Part shown: piece by piece, positions 40,703 through 51,676 of the stretch
Layout of the letters: each line of letters starts with the position of its first letter
How positions within the stretch are numbered: position 1 is the first letter of the stretch
Assembly (NCBI GenBank): GCA_963575745.1
Contig: CAUYUJ010016060.1
Span: 815,460-879,459, forward strand
DNA length: 64,000 nucleotides
Direction of reading: 5' to 3'
Source of the DNA: Prorocentrum cordatum
Lineage: Eukaryota; Sar; Dinophyceae; Prorocentrales; Prorocentraceae
Notes under the pieces: generated by a model
Told to the model about the DNA's origin: nothing
The model's database searches: none
What the model saw: the letters and a program-made list of their open reading frames with translations, nothing else
Made by a program: the position numbers and the translations under genes

Positions 40703-40944
40703 GAGGACAAGGATGGCGAGGAGGGATGGGGGTTCAGGGCAGCGATGTTGGTGATGCTGCTTGCCGATCTCGGCGGGGAGGAGCGGCAGCCGGGGGACGG
40801 GCGGCGGAGGGCCGAGCAGCGGGCCCTGCGCTGCGCGGGCCCTGCCACCATTGCGCGGCCGCAGCCGATGCCCTGCCCAAATGTCTGGCAGTGAGCGGGT
40901 GCGCGGGAGCAGCAGAGGGAGGAGGGTCTCTTGCCGGCTCGCGC

Positions 40945-41069
40945 TGGGAAAAACAACACACACGTGGGAAAACACACACAAAACACACACGTGGGGAACA
41001 CACACACACAATGGGGAAAAACACACACACACACACTGGGGAAAAACACACACAAACACTGTGTGTGTG
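40945..41069. repeat. (CA)n with GGGGAAAA units
   Basis: ACACAC blocks spaced by CGTGGGAAAA or TGGGGAAAA. A GCCGGCTCGCG segment flanks it on both sides (about 40934 and 41080). Confidence 0.92.
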
Positions 41070-41080
41070 TTTTTTCCCCG

Positions 41081-41420
41081 CCGGCTCGCGTTGAGGTCCC
41101 GCCCGAAGGCTCCCGGGCGCGGGGGAGGGGGCGTGCCGCGGGCCGGGCAGTACCGGGCTGCCCCGCGCCGCGGTCTCAGAGCCCGCTCCGCGCGGCCCGG
41201 CTGAGCGGGCGGCCCAGACGGGCCTCCTGCAGGGCGGAAAAGGGAAGGGAACAGGAGGAAGAGGAAGGAGAGGGGAAGATGAGGGAGGAGGGGGGAGAAG
41301 GAATTGTGAGGACAACGGGGAGAATTCCACGGAGGAGAAGGAGGAGGAGGAGGAGGAGGACGAGGAGACGGGAGGATGAGGCACGGGGATCAGGAGGAGA
41401 GGGACGATGAGAAGTAAAGG
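41081..41420. other. GC-rich spacer and GAG tract
   Basis: GAG/GGA-rich from 41236 to 41400. No gene recognised. Confidence 0.45.
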
Positions 41421-41739
41421 GTGACGGTGACGATGAGCATGACGTTGGCTATTGGATTGAAAATGCGACTCTGGGTACGACGATGTTGGCGATTAGTTTG
41501 ATGGTGGTGGTGATAGTGGCAATGGTGCAAAATGACTGCTGGTAACGACGATGACGATGGCGACAACGAGACTTATATGAATGATGATTCAACGAGGCGA
41601 ACCATGATAATCATGTTGGGCGGGGAATTGAGGGATGAGGGATGAGGATAAAACAAAGGTGACTTAGTGAATGGGGGTGGGAGGACTGAAGATGGATAGG
41701 AAGAAGTTGAGCACATGTGCAAAAAGGAGGACAGGTCCA

Positions 41740-42072
41740 TGGTCCGTTCAGGTTACTCTGGTCAGTCGCGGACAATTGGGGCGGCCAGGCGCCGGATAGT
41801 CGGTGTTCAAGGTCAAGTTGTTTGACTGTCGGGTTGTCCACATGCCCATTGCATGTTGAGTCCAGGATGCGACGCTGATGGTCTCGCCGACACTTCAACC
41901 ATGTGAGACGTGTGCAAGCGACCCGTTCCAAGGTTATTGCGAGCACGGAGTATCGAACTTCTCTTTTCCATTGCACATGGTCGGGCCTCTCGTAGCACTG
42001 AGCTTCAACTTTTCCGTGCAGACATTTTCTCAGTTCTGAATCGAGAACGCGGCGCATGGCGTGCAACACCAT
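41740..42072 (-). CDS. Weak coding-like stretch, unknown
   Basis: On the minus strand the translation LDSELRKCLHGKVEAQCYER and ITLERVACTRLTWLKCRRDH has a protein-like composition over about 100 residues. I recognise no family. The frame starts at 42072 (track start, likely alternative codon) and extends beyond 41740 into low-complexity sequence. It may be a chance frame. Confidence 0.15.
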
Positions 42073-42481
42073 CCTCCATATGCCCTTAGCTTATTGTCGG
42101 AATGAGGGTCTAACTTCATGCAATGTCTAGCACTTGTTGGCATTTTCGAAACGCACACCAGTTGTCGTACTGGTCTAGACATGATGCGTGTATCTGAAGG
42201 GCTGCTCCCTCTGCCGCCGACCCCAAGGTTGAGCCATATTGTGGCTACCTATATTGAAGCCGTTTTTGGTGCTATGATGGGGCCTCTCTGGGTTTCTTGC
42301 GGTCTCTGGAGCCATGATCGGTGCCTTGTTGCGGCGATCGTGATACGCTTGCGGCCCAGATTGAGAGCATGTTGGGGTAATATTGGGTCAGTGTTAGGCC
42401 ATCTTGTGAGAATCTCATTGCATACTGGGGCCTTCTACGCCACCTTGGGCCTCTTTGGGGATTCTCGGGGGCTCTGGGGGC
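42073..42481. repeat. Diverged CTTGG-like sequence
   Basis: From 42240 loose GGCCATCTTG and GGGGCCTTC units; left part is unassigned. Confidence 0.45.
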
Positions 42482-42483
42482 CG

Positions 42484-42704
42484 TCCTGGCTCGCCTATAG
42501 CCCTACCAAACAATGTTCTAAGAACCTTTTGTGGTTTTCACGGAATGTTCCTAGAACATTTCTGGCGGAGCCTGTTTTGCTTTAACACATATCGGGTTTG
42601 TGTTCTAAGAACCTTGTTTTCGTTCTTCGAACATTCTTGGGTTCTGAGAACACCTCGTGGTAGGAGGACTACAGGAGTGCCCGGACGATCGGCCCCTCCT
42701 CAAT
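42484..42704. repeat. MITE family B, copy 1
   Basis: About 220 bp. Left CGTCCTGGCTCGCCTATAG then CCCTACCAAACAATGTTCTA; right GTTCTGAGAACACCTCGTGG then TAGGAGGACTACAGG. The centre carries several GTTCTAAGAAC palindromes. Related copies at 54685 and 57146. Confidence 0.85.
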
Positions 42705-42761
42705 TCAGCAATCCCCCCCTTCTTCGTCCGACCGGCCAGAGCGGCCACCCCGAGCAGCTCC

Positions 42762-43045
42762 TCGCCCTCCTCCTCCTCCTCCTCCTCCTCCTCCTGCTCA
42801 ATGGGGCTGGGGGTGCCTAGGTGAGGATCGGGGACTCCTCCCTACGCTCGTCTCCTCCTCCTCCTGCTCCTGCTCCTCCTCCTCCCCCTGCTCCTCCTCC
42901 TCCTGCTCCTCCTCCTGCTCCTGGTCCTGCTCCTGGTCCTGCTCCTCCTCCTCCTCGTCCTCCTCCTGCTCCTCCTCCTCCTCCTCCTCCTCCTCCTCCT
43001 CCTGCTCCCGCTCCTCCTCCTCCCTCCCTCCTCCTCCTCACCCCC
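42762..43045. repeat. (CTC)n microsatellite
   Basis: CTC/CCT with CTG interruptions; a GGTCCTGCTCCT stretch in the middle. Confidence 0.94.
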
Positions 43046-43226
43046 CCGTCCTCGGAGGAGGGCGCCTCCGGCGGAGCCAGCGGCGGCCCTCCCGCCCAGC
43101 CCGAGCCGCTCGATATAGCTCGCTCCCCCGGAACCCTCCCGGGCGGGGTGCCGCCCGACGGTTGTCGTCGAGGCGGGTCCGGTCGCAGCGGCCAGAGGGC
43201 CTCCCTGATTGGGTATATAGCTAGGA
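43046..43226. other. Spacer
   Basis: Includes the left 8 bp duplication AGCTAGGA (43219-43226) of the next element. Confidence 0.5.
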
Positions 43227-43419
43227 TTATGTCGGGCGTGTCCCCCTACAGGGGGATTTTCGACGAAGAATAGAACGTACCCCAAACATACTCCAGAAGG
43301 GTAAAACAAATGCTCAAAAAAATAGTCCCTGGACTAGTTTTGGATTATGTTTTGATTATTTCTGGGGTATCTTTAGTTTTCGTCGAAAGTCCCCCTGTAG
43401 GGGGACAGGCCCGACATAA
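43227..43419. repeat. MITE family A, copy 3
   Basis: 193 bp bounded by perfect 11 bp inverted ends TTATGTCGGGC and GCCCGACATAA. An exact 8 bp direct repeat AGCTAGGA lies on each side (43219-43226 and 43420-43427). Subterminal GTCCCCCTACAGGGGGA palindromes occur at both ends. This copy looks the youngest. Confidence 0.95.
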
Positions 43420-43427
43420 AGCTAGGA

Positions 43428-44070
43428 CCCCGGAGCCCCCAAATTGGCCAGAATCACGAAGCCAGGTCTGCCGCAGCTGCTGTTTTTTCGGGCGACGGCA
43501 GGTCCGGTTCGTGGAACGGGGCGGAGGGGGGGGCGTCCCCGGTAGACATTGCTAAACCAGGTCCCACTAGGCCCAGTTCTGCCAACGCCCGACCTCAGGC
43601 GAGTTTGGAGTGCGAGTTCGGGCGGGAACTCGAACTCCGCGCCGGCTCGCCGGCCGGGGGGGGGAACAACAGCTACCATCATCGTCGCTCCGACGGGAGT
43701 TCAGAGTTTGAGTCAGGGAGACAACCGTTACACTTCCCCGGCAAGCGCGAGTTCGAAGCTTAAGTTCGCTGCTGTCTCGGCTGGCCCTCCTCCGACGCCC
43801 GCGTCCGCGGGGGGTCGCGGGTGCCGTGGGGGAGGCCGGCGCCCAGCGTGCGGACGCGCTGCCGCATCCTCGTCGACCTGTTCCCTTCGCGGGTGCGGGT
43901 GTCGTGCGGGTGTCTCAGGAGGGAAAAAAATATCCCGGCAAAGCAACCTAACAGCGATGTGTAGAAGCATAGCTGGAAACATTTCCTCTGGTCGCGAGTC
44001 CGTGCCTCAGCCTCAGCCTGCCTCAGCCTTGACTGTGCTTTGACTGTGCGTTTGCTTTTGCTATTGCACG
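43428..44070. other. Spacer with direct-repeat partner of the satellite flank
   Basis: 43934-43985 (CCCGGCAAAGCAACCTAACA and on) is repeated at 44393-44446. A small CAGCCT seed lies at about 44005-44035. No gene. Confidence 0.5.
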
Positions 44071-44396
44071 CGAAGAACACGAGGTGACCTACAGTTGGCT
44101 CCGGGCATTCAAAATGTTTTCCGGGGATGGAATTCTGAGAATACGAAGAGCACGAAGTGGCTCACAGTTAGCTCTGGGCATGCAGAATGTGGCCCGGGAG
44201 TGGCGTTGTGGGAACTCGAAGAGCACGAAGTGACCTACAGCTGGCTCCGGGCATTCAAAATGTGGCCCGGGAATGGTGTTCTGGGAAGTCGAAGAACACG
44301 AAGTGGCCTACAGTTGGCTCCGGGCATCCAAAATGTGGCCCGGGAGTGGAGTTCTGGGAAGTCGAAGAGCACGAAGTGGCCTACAGTTGGCTCCCG
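44071..44396. repeat. 73 bp satellite, left block
   Basis: Units start at about 44098, 44171, 44244, 44317 and 44390 with an exact spacing of 73 bp. A unit reads GGCTCCGGGCATTCAAAATG, then TGGCCCGGGAATGGAGTTCT, then GGGAAGTCGAAGAGCACGAA. Because 73 is not a multiple of three, reading phase rotates each unit. Confidence 0.97.
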
Positions 44397-44545
44397 GCAA
44401 GGCAACCTAACATCGATGTGTAGGAGCATATCTGGAAGCATTCCCCTTAAGATTCGGATGAGAATCCAGTTGTAGAATTCTGCTGTTCTCGCAGTCGTAG
44501 TCGCATTCGCGATGACAGTCGCAGTGGCAACGGCAGTCGCAGTCA

Positions 44546-45966
44546 CAGCCTCAGCCTCAGCCTGCCTCAGCCTCAGCCTCAGCCTGCCTCAGCCTCAGCC
44601 TGCCTCAGCGTCAGCCTCAGCCTGCTTCAGCCTCAGCCTCAGTCTGCCTTCAGCCTCGGCCTCAGCCTCAGCCTGCCTCAGCCTCAGACTGCATCAGCCT
44701 CAGCCTCAGCCTCAGCCTGCCTCAGCAGCCTCAGCCTCAGCCTCAGCCTCAGCCTCAGCCTCAGCCTCAGCCTCAGCCTCAGCCTCAGCCTTCAGCCTCA
44801 GCCTCAGCCTCAGCCTCAGCCTCAGTCCTCAGCCTCGGCCTCAGCCTCAGCCTGCCTCAGCCTCAGCCTGCATCAGCCTCAGCCTCAGCCTCAGCCTGCC
44901 TCAGCATCAGCCTGCCTCAGCCTCAGCCTCAGCCTGCCTCAGCCTCAGCCTCAGCCTGCTTCAGCCTCAGCCTCAGTCTGCCTTCAGCCTCGGCCTCAGC
45001 CTCAGCCTGCCTCAGCCTCAGCCTGCATCAGCCTCAGCCTCAGCCTCAGCCTGCCTCAGCATCAGCCTGCCTCAGCCTCAGCCTCAGCCTGCCTCAGCCT
45101 CAGCCTCAGCCTGCTTCAGCCTCAGCCTCAGTCTGCCTTCAGCCTCGGCCTCAGCCTCAGCCTGCCTCAGCCTCAGCCTGCATCAGCCTCAGCCTCAGCC
45201 TCAGCCTGCCTCAGCCTCAGCCTGCCTCAGCCTCAGCCTCAGCCTGCCTCAGCCTCAGCCTCAGCCTGCTTCAGCCTCAGCCTCAGTCTGCCTTCAGCCT
45301 CGGCCTCAGCCTCAGCCTGCCTCAGCCTCAGCCTGCATCAGCCTCAGCCTCAGCCTCAGCCTGCCTCAGCATCAGCCTCAGCCTCAGCCTCAGCCTCAGC
45401 CTGCCTCAGCCTCAGCCTCAGCCTGCTTCAGCCTCAGCCTCAGTCTGCCTTCAGCCTCGGCCTCAGCCTCAGCCTGCCTCAGCCAGCCTGCATCAGCCTC
45501 AGCCTCAGCCTCAGCCTCAGCCTGCCTCAGCATCAGCCTGCCTCAGCCTCAGCCTCAGCCTCAGCTCAGCCTCAGCCTGCTTCAGCCTCAGCCTCAGTCT
45601 GCCTTCAGCCTCGGCCTCAGCCTCAGCCTGCCTCAGCCTCAGCCTGCATCAGCCTCAGCCTCAGCCTCAGCCTGCCTCAGCCTCAGCCTCAGCCTCAGCC
45701 TCAGCCTGCCTTCAGCCTCAGCCTCAGCCTCAGCCTGCCTTCAGCCTTGGCCTCAGCCTCAGCCTGCCTCAGCCTCAGCCTGCATCAGCCTCAGCCTCAG
45801 CCTCAGCCTGCCTCAGCATCAGCCTGCCTCAGCCTCAGCCTCAGCCTGCCTCAGCCTCAGCCTCAGCCTGCTTCAGCCTCAGCCTCAGTCTGCCTTCAGC
45901 CTCGGCCTCAGCCTCAGCCTGCCTCAGCCTCAGCCTGCCTCAGCCTCAGCCTCAGCCTGCCTCAGC
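44546..45966. repeat. CAGCCT array with 155 bp higher-order unit
   Basis: About 1.4 kb of CAGCCT/CAGCCTGC. A variant box AGTCTGCCTTCAGCCTCGG recurs at about 44641, 44975, 45130, 45285, 45442, 45596 and 45887; most spacings are 154-157 bp or near twice that. This shows amplification of a larger unit after the hexamer array formed. The single 546-residue frame is repeat-derived. Confidence 0.97.
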
Positions 45967-46390
45967 ATTCAAAATGTGGCCCGGGAATGGAATTCTGGGA
46001 ACTCGAAGAACACGAAGTGGCCTACAGTTGGCTCCGGGCATTCAAAATCATGCCCAGGAATGGAGTTCTGGGAAGTCGAAGAGCACGAAGTGGCCTACAG
46101 TTGGCTCCGGGTATTCAAAATGTGGCCCGGGAATGGAGTTCTGGGAACTTGAAGAGCACGAAGTGGCCTACAGTTGGCTCCGGGCATTCAAAATGTGGCC
46201 CGGGAATGGAATTTTGGGAAGTCGAAGAACACGAAGTGGCCTACAGTTGGCTCCGGGTATTCAAAATGTGGCCCGGGAATGGAGTTCTGGGAACTCGAAG
46301 AGCACGAAGTGGCTTACAGTTGGCTCCGGGCATTCAAAATGTGGCCCGGGAATGAAGTTCTGGGAGGTCGAAGAGCACGAAGTGTGTGAC
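45966..46390. repeat. 73 bp satellite, right block
   Basis: Units at about 46031, 46104, 46177, 46250 and 46323, again exactly 73 bp apart. The block joins the CAGCCT array inside the phrase CAGCATTCAAAATG. Confidence 0.97.
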
Positions 46391-47575
46391 TGTTTGCTTA
46401 AAACGAGCCCGGCCCTGAGCCCGGCCCTCGCTGTCGGGATGCCGCCCAGACCTCCCTTCTGAGTCATCAGATGCTCTCTTTTGACACCACTAGAAACCTA
46501 TTAGTCTTCGCTGTTAGGTAAAAACGCAGACACCATGAACCGTCGATCCCATGGAAAATATGGGAAATATGGGAAGTGGGGGGGAAGACAAAACCTAGAA
46601 CATATGGACAAACATGGGGAATCCTGTTACTGGTGTGTATTTATGTGTGTGTCCCAGGGCCCCTTCAGTGTCGTGCGGGCACCACGTTGCCGCTTGTGCT
46701 TGCAGTCCGAGTCATCACGTGGGCACGTTCGCGAGCCACCCTGCAAGGGCGTTCTTGATCTGGCCGAGCTTCTTCATCGCGTGAGCGACAAGATCACTTT
46801 GCGTCAGATGAAGGCTTGTGCGCGGGCGGGAGGCGATTGGGAGAGTGAGCCCCGGGATGAAAGGATGCAGAACAAGCAGGCAGTGCCCAGAGACAATGAA
46901 GAGTGAGAAGTAGGGTCGTCAATGGATGATGGTGATGATGATGAGAAGGAGGACGAGGGAGTTGGCGACGATGGGGATGGTAATATTAATAATGATGATG
47001 ATGGGCGATGACGATGATGGTAATTGCGGTGATGATGACGACGACGGAGGAGGGTGTGGCCGAGCCTGATGAAAGTGACCGTAGTGAAAATGATGTCCAG
47101 TGGAGCGGAGGTGGGCGCGCGGTCTGCCGCAGCAGCCCCCCCCTTGGATACATCGCTTTCTGCATGCTCGCACCGTGCTTCCAAAACACTTCTGGTCAGC
47201 GCAGGCGCAGGCGGAATGCTGACGGAGACGGCACATAAGGGAGGAGAGCCAGTGCAAGAACATGTTTGCCTTGGCATGTGCAAGCCCACGATGTCAGAGA
47301 TCCGTCTGCCGTGCGACCCTGGCGATTTGTCCGGGATCGGGTCCTCTCCGAGTAACTCTCAGGCAAAGCAGGAATTGCTGCATCTTGCAGTGGGCAAGAA
47401 GTGTCGTGAGCAGCTGCTTTCGCTCCACGATGCCTCTTGAGTCAGCGCAGCCCTGCCTTGGAGTCGCTCGGCTTCTTTTGCCTTCCCCAGTGGGTATCCC
47501 CTGTCCCGCTCGCTCCGTGTTGCCTGTGTTCCACCTCCTATGTGACTGTTGCCGCCTGCCTTCGTCGTGCTCAGA
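46391..47575. other. Unassigned; weak coding-like segments
   Basis: A 123-residue frame (46535-46906, KGVLDLAELLHRVSDKITLR) and a 128-residue frame (47054-47440) on + have mildly protein-like texture but no recognisable family. GAT-rich tracts occur at 46925-47050. Confidence 0.25.
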
Positions 47576-47579
47576 GCCC

Positions 47580-47956
47580 TCTTTGGGGAGGCGGAGGAGG
47601 AAGAGGCGGAGGTGGGAGCATGAGGAGGAGGAGGAGGAGGAGGAGGAGGAGGAGGAGCAGTGAGGTGGAAGGGGGATGGGGGAGGAGGGAGGAGGGAGGA
47701 GGGGCTAGCCTTCGCCTGCTCCAGGGTTTGCGGGCCCTTTTCCGTGCGTGAGCCGCCTGCCGCCGCTCGGCTGCCTCGTCTCGCGGCAGAACGGGGGCGG
47801 TGGCGTCGGGTTCCTCTCCTCCTCCTCCTCCTCCTCCTCCTCCTCCTCCCCTCTCCTCCTCCTCCTCCTCCTCCTCCTCCTCCTCCTCCTCCTCCTCCTC
47901 CTCCTCCTCTCCCTCCTCCTCCTCCTCCTCCTCCTCCTCCTCCTCCTCTTCCTCAG
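47580..47956. repeat. GAG tract facing a CTC tract
   Basis: (GAG)n at about 47618-47660 and (CTC)n at about 47817-47955 lie in inverted orientation about 160 bp apart and could pair as a hairpin. Overlapping long frames on both strands are artefacts. Confidence 0.9.
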
Positions 47957-48121
47957 CCGCCGCAGCGGCACAGGCCCTCCCTTCCAGAGGCGGCCTCTCC
48001 GATCGGCACGACCGCGCGATGATGGCAGCCGCGGCCTGGCGAGCGCGCTGACGCCCTGGGTGCCCTCCCGCACGGGGAGGCTGGCACGCTGGCTGCTCGG
48101 GGCGCTGGCGGCGAGCTGGGG

Positions 48122-49246
48122 ATGGAGGCCTCTGATTGCGGCGACCCTCCGGGTGCGCGCTCACGGGCCCAGCGCCGTGGTTACCGCCGGCGCCTTCGTC
48201 TCCTTCGCCAAGGCGCGGCCCTGTATAGTACACATCCTGGTTTGGAGCCCATCTTCGTCTTCTTCGCGAAGGCGGTGGCCGTTGCCACTGACTACAGGCT
48301 CAACTTCGTGGAGTACCCGATCTTGGCGCTGTACCCGCGACCGTCCTTCGCGCGCCCCTGGAGCCCCTGATGATCGAGGACCAGAGGGTGGACATCCACG
48401 ACGTTGGCGACGGTGGGCCGGCGGGTACGGCGTGCACGCGGACGCCTACTCCACGAAGGGCGAGGTGGACAACAAAGACTCCTCGGTGCCATGCCTGCTG
48501 TCAATGACAGCTGCCACATCGCCGCTCACGATTTGAAGCTGCAGGTGCCCGCCGGCATTCGGATCCTGAAGACGCCTGGTGGGGGCAACATCCTCGACGG
48601 TGGCGACGGCGGTTGCGGCTTCCACGCGGACGCCAACTTTAGGAGGGGCGAGGCGGTCTACAAGTATACGCACAAGTGTACGTCATTGCCCTGACCTCGC
48701 GACCGCGGCAACCCCGAGAAAAGCTCAGACTATGTGGACATGCACCTTTTCGGGGCAAGCCTGCCTCCTGAGGGTCTCGCCGTGCGTATCACGCCCTCGG
48801 AGCACGGCGGGATGTGCGCCGACGGGGCCGTAGAGTGCAGTGGCTTCGACATCATGTGTTACCATTGCTGTAAGGCCAACATGTACGACGACGTACAGTG
48901 CTCGACCGCAGTGGCAGCATGTAACATCAAAGTTGGGGAGGAGCTTACCATCAACCACAGTTGCCACGAGATGGAGGAGGAGGAGGAGGAGGAGGAGGAG
49001 GAGGAGGGCGAGGTGGACCTGGACGGAGGCGGACGTGCGCTGAGAGTCGTACTGGAGTCACGAAACATGCTACCTGCTCTTACCGTTCGCCCTGTTGCCT
49101 TTCTGCTGAAGCGGACGCAGCCTACCCGATCGGAGTTTGCGCCGTTCCATGACGCGCTACACGAGATGACCCGCCACCACGACTTCAGGGACCAGAAGGA
49201 CGGCCAGCACGTCTTGGGAGGTGTCGTCCAGGTGTTCTTTCGTTGA
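48122..49246 (+). pseudogene. SET-domain-like protein gene, broken
   Basis: Protein-like sequence in several phases. It starts with LNFVEYPILALYPRPSFARP, then LMIEDQRVDIHDVGDGG, then GYGVHADAYSTKGEV, then LKLQVPAGIRIL and GCGFHADANFRRGEAVYKY, which fits the start of a SET fold (G-x-G-x-x-A...GE). After an in-frame TGA at 48692-48694 the same phase continues SEHGGMCADGAVECSGFDIM, CYHCCKANM (compare NHSCxPN) and ACNIKVGEELTINHSC (compare GEELTxDY). SET proteins transfer methyl groups to lysines. The usual catalytic Tyr of the GEELTxDY motif is His here. A poly-Glu run and a 55-residue tail ending VVQVFFR follow. Breaks could be introns with non-standard borders rather than mutations. Confidence 0.5.
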
Positions 49247-50185
49247 GATGGACGTGTGGCCACACCTTGCGCCGCGCCTCTGAGCGTGGCTGCGCAGCCG
49301 CGGCACGGACAACGGGCAGGAACGCATAGCGCGATTTTGATTCGCCAGTTGTGTCCCTTCGGTGGCCTGCTTGTCGCCTCCTCCTCCCCCCCATGTCCCT
49401 CGGGCCCTCGGTTCCTCCTCGGTGTCGGTCCCCTCGGTCGGTCACCTCGGGTTCGCTCGGTCCCGTTCTCCTGTGCGCGAGTATTGCGCATTGAGTTCTT
49501 CCGTGTGTGATGTTACCCCTGATTTTCCACACGTGTGTAACTGGTGGCGCACATGGATTGTTCATCGGCTGAGTACTCCTCCTCCTCCTCCTCCTCCTCC
49601 TGCTCTTACTTCTCTTCCTCTCCCCCCTTCCCCCATCCCCCCCTCCACGTGCGTGGGGGGTGCTGCCAGGCCGGGGTCTGGAGTCATAACTGTGCACGTA
49701 GGCCGTAGGGAGAGGTATCGTGACAATTTCGTGCCCGTATGCGTGTGTTGCTTAGCAAGCAGAAATCGGGCCAAGTCATCACGTATGCTGTTTGGTACGT
49801 CAGGCATAGCATAGCGGGACGCAGTGCCACCCAATTCAGTCGTCACGGAGTTTGTGCGCCGACGTAGGGCTGTTTAACAGAGAAGCGAGCTTAGAACGTG
49901 GAGTGGTGGGAGCGACTGGGAGGCCGGTGCGTCATTCGCCCGCCTCCCCTGGGATCCAGTTCCCAGGTGGAGCGACCGCCCTTTGGGTTACGGTTTTCGT
50001 TGCGAGCGCTCCGCAACCATCCTCCCCTCCTCCCCCCAATGACTGAACCTCGCCTTCCACCACAACTTCGGCCTCTGAACCACCGTGGCGGGAGAAGCAC
50101 CGCCTCTCGGGATAGATTCTGGGATATGCGTCTGATCTGGACGATCGAAAGACTCGTGAGGTCAGCTACAGGCCTCCCAGAAAGG
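49247..50185. other. Unassigned sequence
   Basis: CTC tract at 49577-49602. No gene recognised. Confidence 0.35.
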
Positions 50186-50300
50186 GTCCAAGTCAGACAG
50201 CCAGCACATCGAGGGGTAGTCGTTCTATTTATTGGAGGACATCATCGAAACGGATGCTTTGTTTGAGATCAGCGACGATTAGACTATGAATGATTGTCAG
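50186..50300 (+). repeat. Repeated coding-like block, copy 1
   Basis: Matches 52255-52378: GTCCAAGTCAGACAGCCAGC, TCGTTCTATTTATTGGAGGA, CATCATCGAAACGGATGC and GCGACGATTAGACTATGAATG. One phase reads LLEDIIETDALFEISDD, while copy 2 reads SLVDIIETGALPEIGDD, so amino acids are better kept than bases at several positions. Confidence 0.65.
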
Positions 50301-50377
50301 AGTGCGGGGTTGCCGAACGGTATTACTCTGTCCATGTGCGTGCGTTGGGTTCGCGCACGCCGGTCTCCCGTGAGCAT

Positions 50378-50555
50378 ACGAGGTGACCATACGAGGGGAC
50401 CATGCGGGAGAACAATACAAGGGGACCATACGTGGGGGCCCTACGAACGAGGGGACCATACGAGGTGACCATATGGGGGGACCATCTACGAGGGGCCACA
50501 CGAGGGGACCACGCGGGGGGCGCATACGGGATCATGCGCGGGGGCCATACAAAAG
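50378..50555. repeat. 16 bp minisatellite (GAGGGGACCATACGAG)
   Basis: About ten degenerate units of ACGAGGGGACCATACG with variable G-runs. Confidence 0.85.
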
Positions 50556-50649
50556 GACAGGATGGCGGGACCGCAGGGACGACCATGTGCGCACAACGTT
50601 AACCATTTGGGCTCAAGGCTTCGCGCGCGAATCGCTGCGGCGCCCTGCA

Positions 50650-51633
50650 TGGCCCCGAAGGCGATAGCGAAGGCCAAGGCAGAGCCTCGCATTGCCCGCG
50701 TGCGACGCGTGGCTGCTTTTGGCGGTCCGTCAGGCCTGGTTCGCAACATCTCAGAACGCCGAGCCGCGCAGCGGGGACCGCCCTGGCGCGTGCCGCGAGT
50801 GCCCTTGCTGCGGCGCGGCGGTTCACGTTCCAGACGGCGCCCCGCCTCCGCACCAGATCCGCTGTCCGGCGCTCGCGGCCCGCGCGCTGGGGCCCCCAGC
50901 TGTGCGCGATTGCAGCTTCAAGACGGGGCCCGGCAGCTGGAGGCGACGTCCGCTCCTCCTGGCGGACGGAGCAGACGCTCGCAAGCGCGCAGTCCACGAC
51001 GCGGTCGCCTTCTTCGAGCGGGGGCGGATGGCCAGGCGCATCGGGAACGTGGGGTGTCGGCCCCGCGTCCGCCGGGGAGCCGCTGTCCGCGCGCCGCTGG
51101 CTGGCCCCGTGCCTGTCCCTCCTGGAGCTGCCGGTGACGCTCCTCTCGCGCTGCTGGAGGCGCGCCGGTTTCGTGGGAGGCGCCATCGCGCGCGGGCGAT
51201 CGCCCGCGCGCCCTATCCGCAAGTGTGGGGCATGATGTACTATGCGAGCCCAATTTCATCGTCAACGGGTTCGGAGACATCGCTGGTGAGATCGTGCCGC
51301 TGCTGCGGGGACCAGCGGTGAGCTGCCAGGCGTGCGACGCAGCGCGCGTGCGCCCAGCGCTGCACCTCCCGCGCTGGCCTGGTGCTTTGCTCAGTCTGCG
51401 CGTTAGAGCTCGACCTCGCGCGCGCTCCGCAGCGCGCCCAGGTGTCAGCCTTCGGCTTCGGGCGGGCGCTGGGCGCTGGCGGGCAGTTCGCAGGGCGTGA
51501 CATCGGCGCGGTGGCCGCGGGCACGATCGGAGGCGCTGCGCGTCTTGTTGGCGGCGCCGCGGCGGGCGCGAGGCAGGCGATCGGAGGTCTGATGGCTTCT
51601 GCCCGCTCGGCCCAGAATCCTCGAAGAGTCTGA
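50650..51633 (+). other. GC-rich coding-like region with Cys pairs
   Basis: Very GC-rich. The phase from 50692 gives GACRECPCCGAAVHVPDGAP, and the phase ending at 51633 gives LVLCSVCALELDLARAPQR followed by a Gly/Ala-rich tail. Cys-x-x-Cys pairs could be zinc ligands, but high GC alone keeps all phases open. I name no product. An MAPKAIAKAKAEPR start at 50649 is possible. Confidence 0.25.
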
Positions 51634-51676
51634 CGGATCTGACGCGGGCAGCAGCGGATGCGCTGTCAGTGGCGAC

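Noticed and set aside
40945-41069. Telomere-like repeat (GGGGAAAA and CA units)
   Set aside because: The unit is not a regular telomeric heptamer, and the tract is a CA microsatellite with interruptions.
44512-46152. 546-residue open frame over the CAGCCT array
   Set aside because: The frame is a direct product of the hexamer repeat (Ser/Ala/Gln/Pro/Leu) with no independent coding signal.
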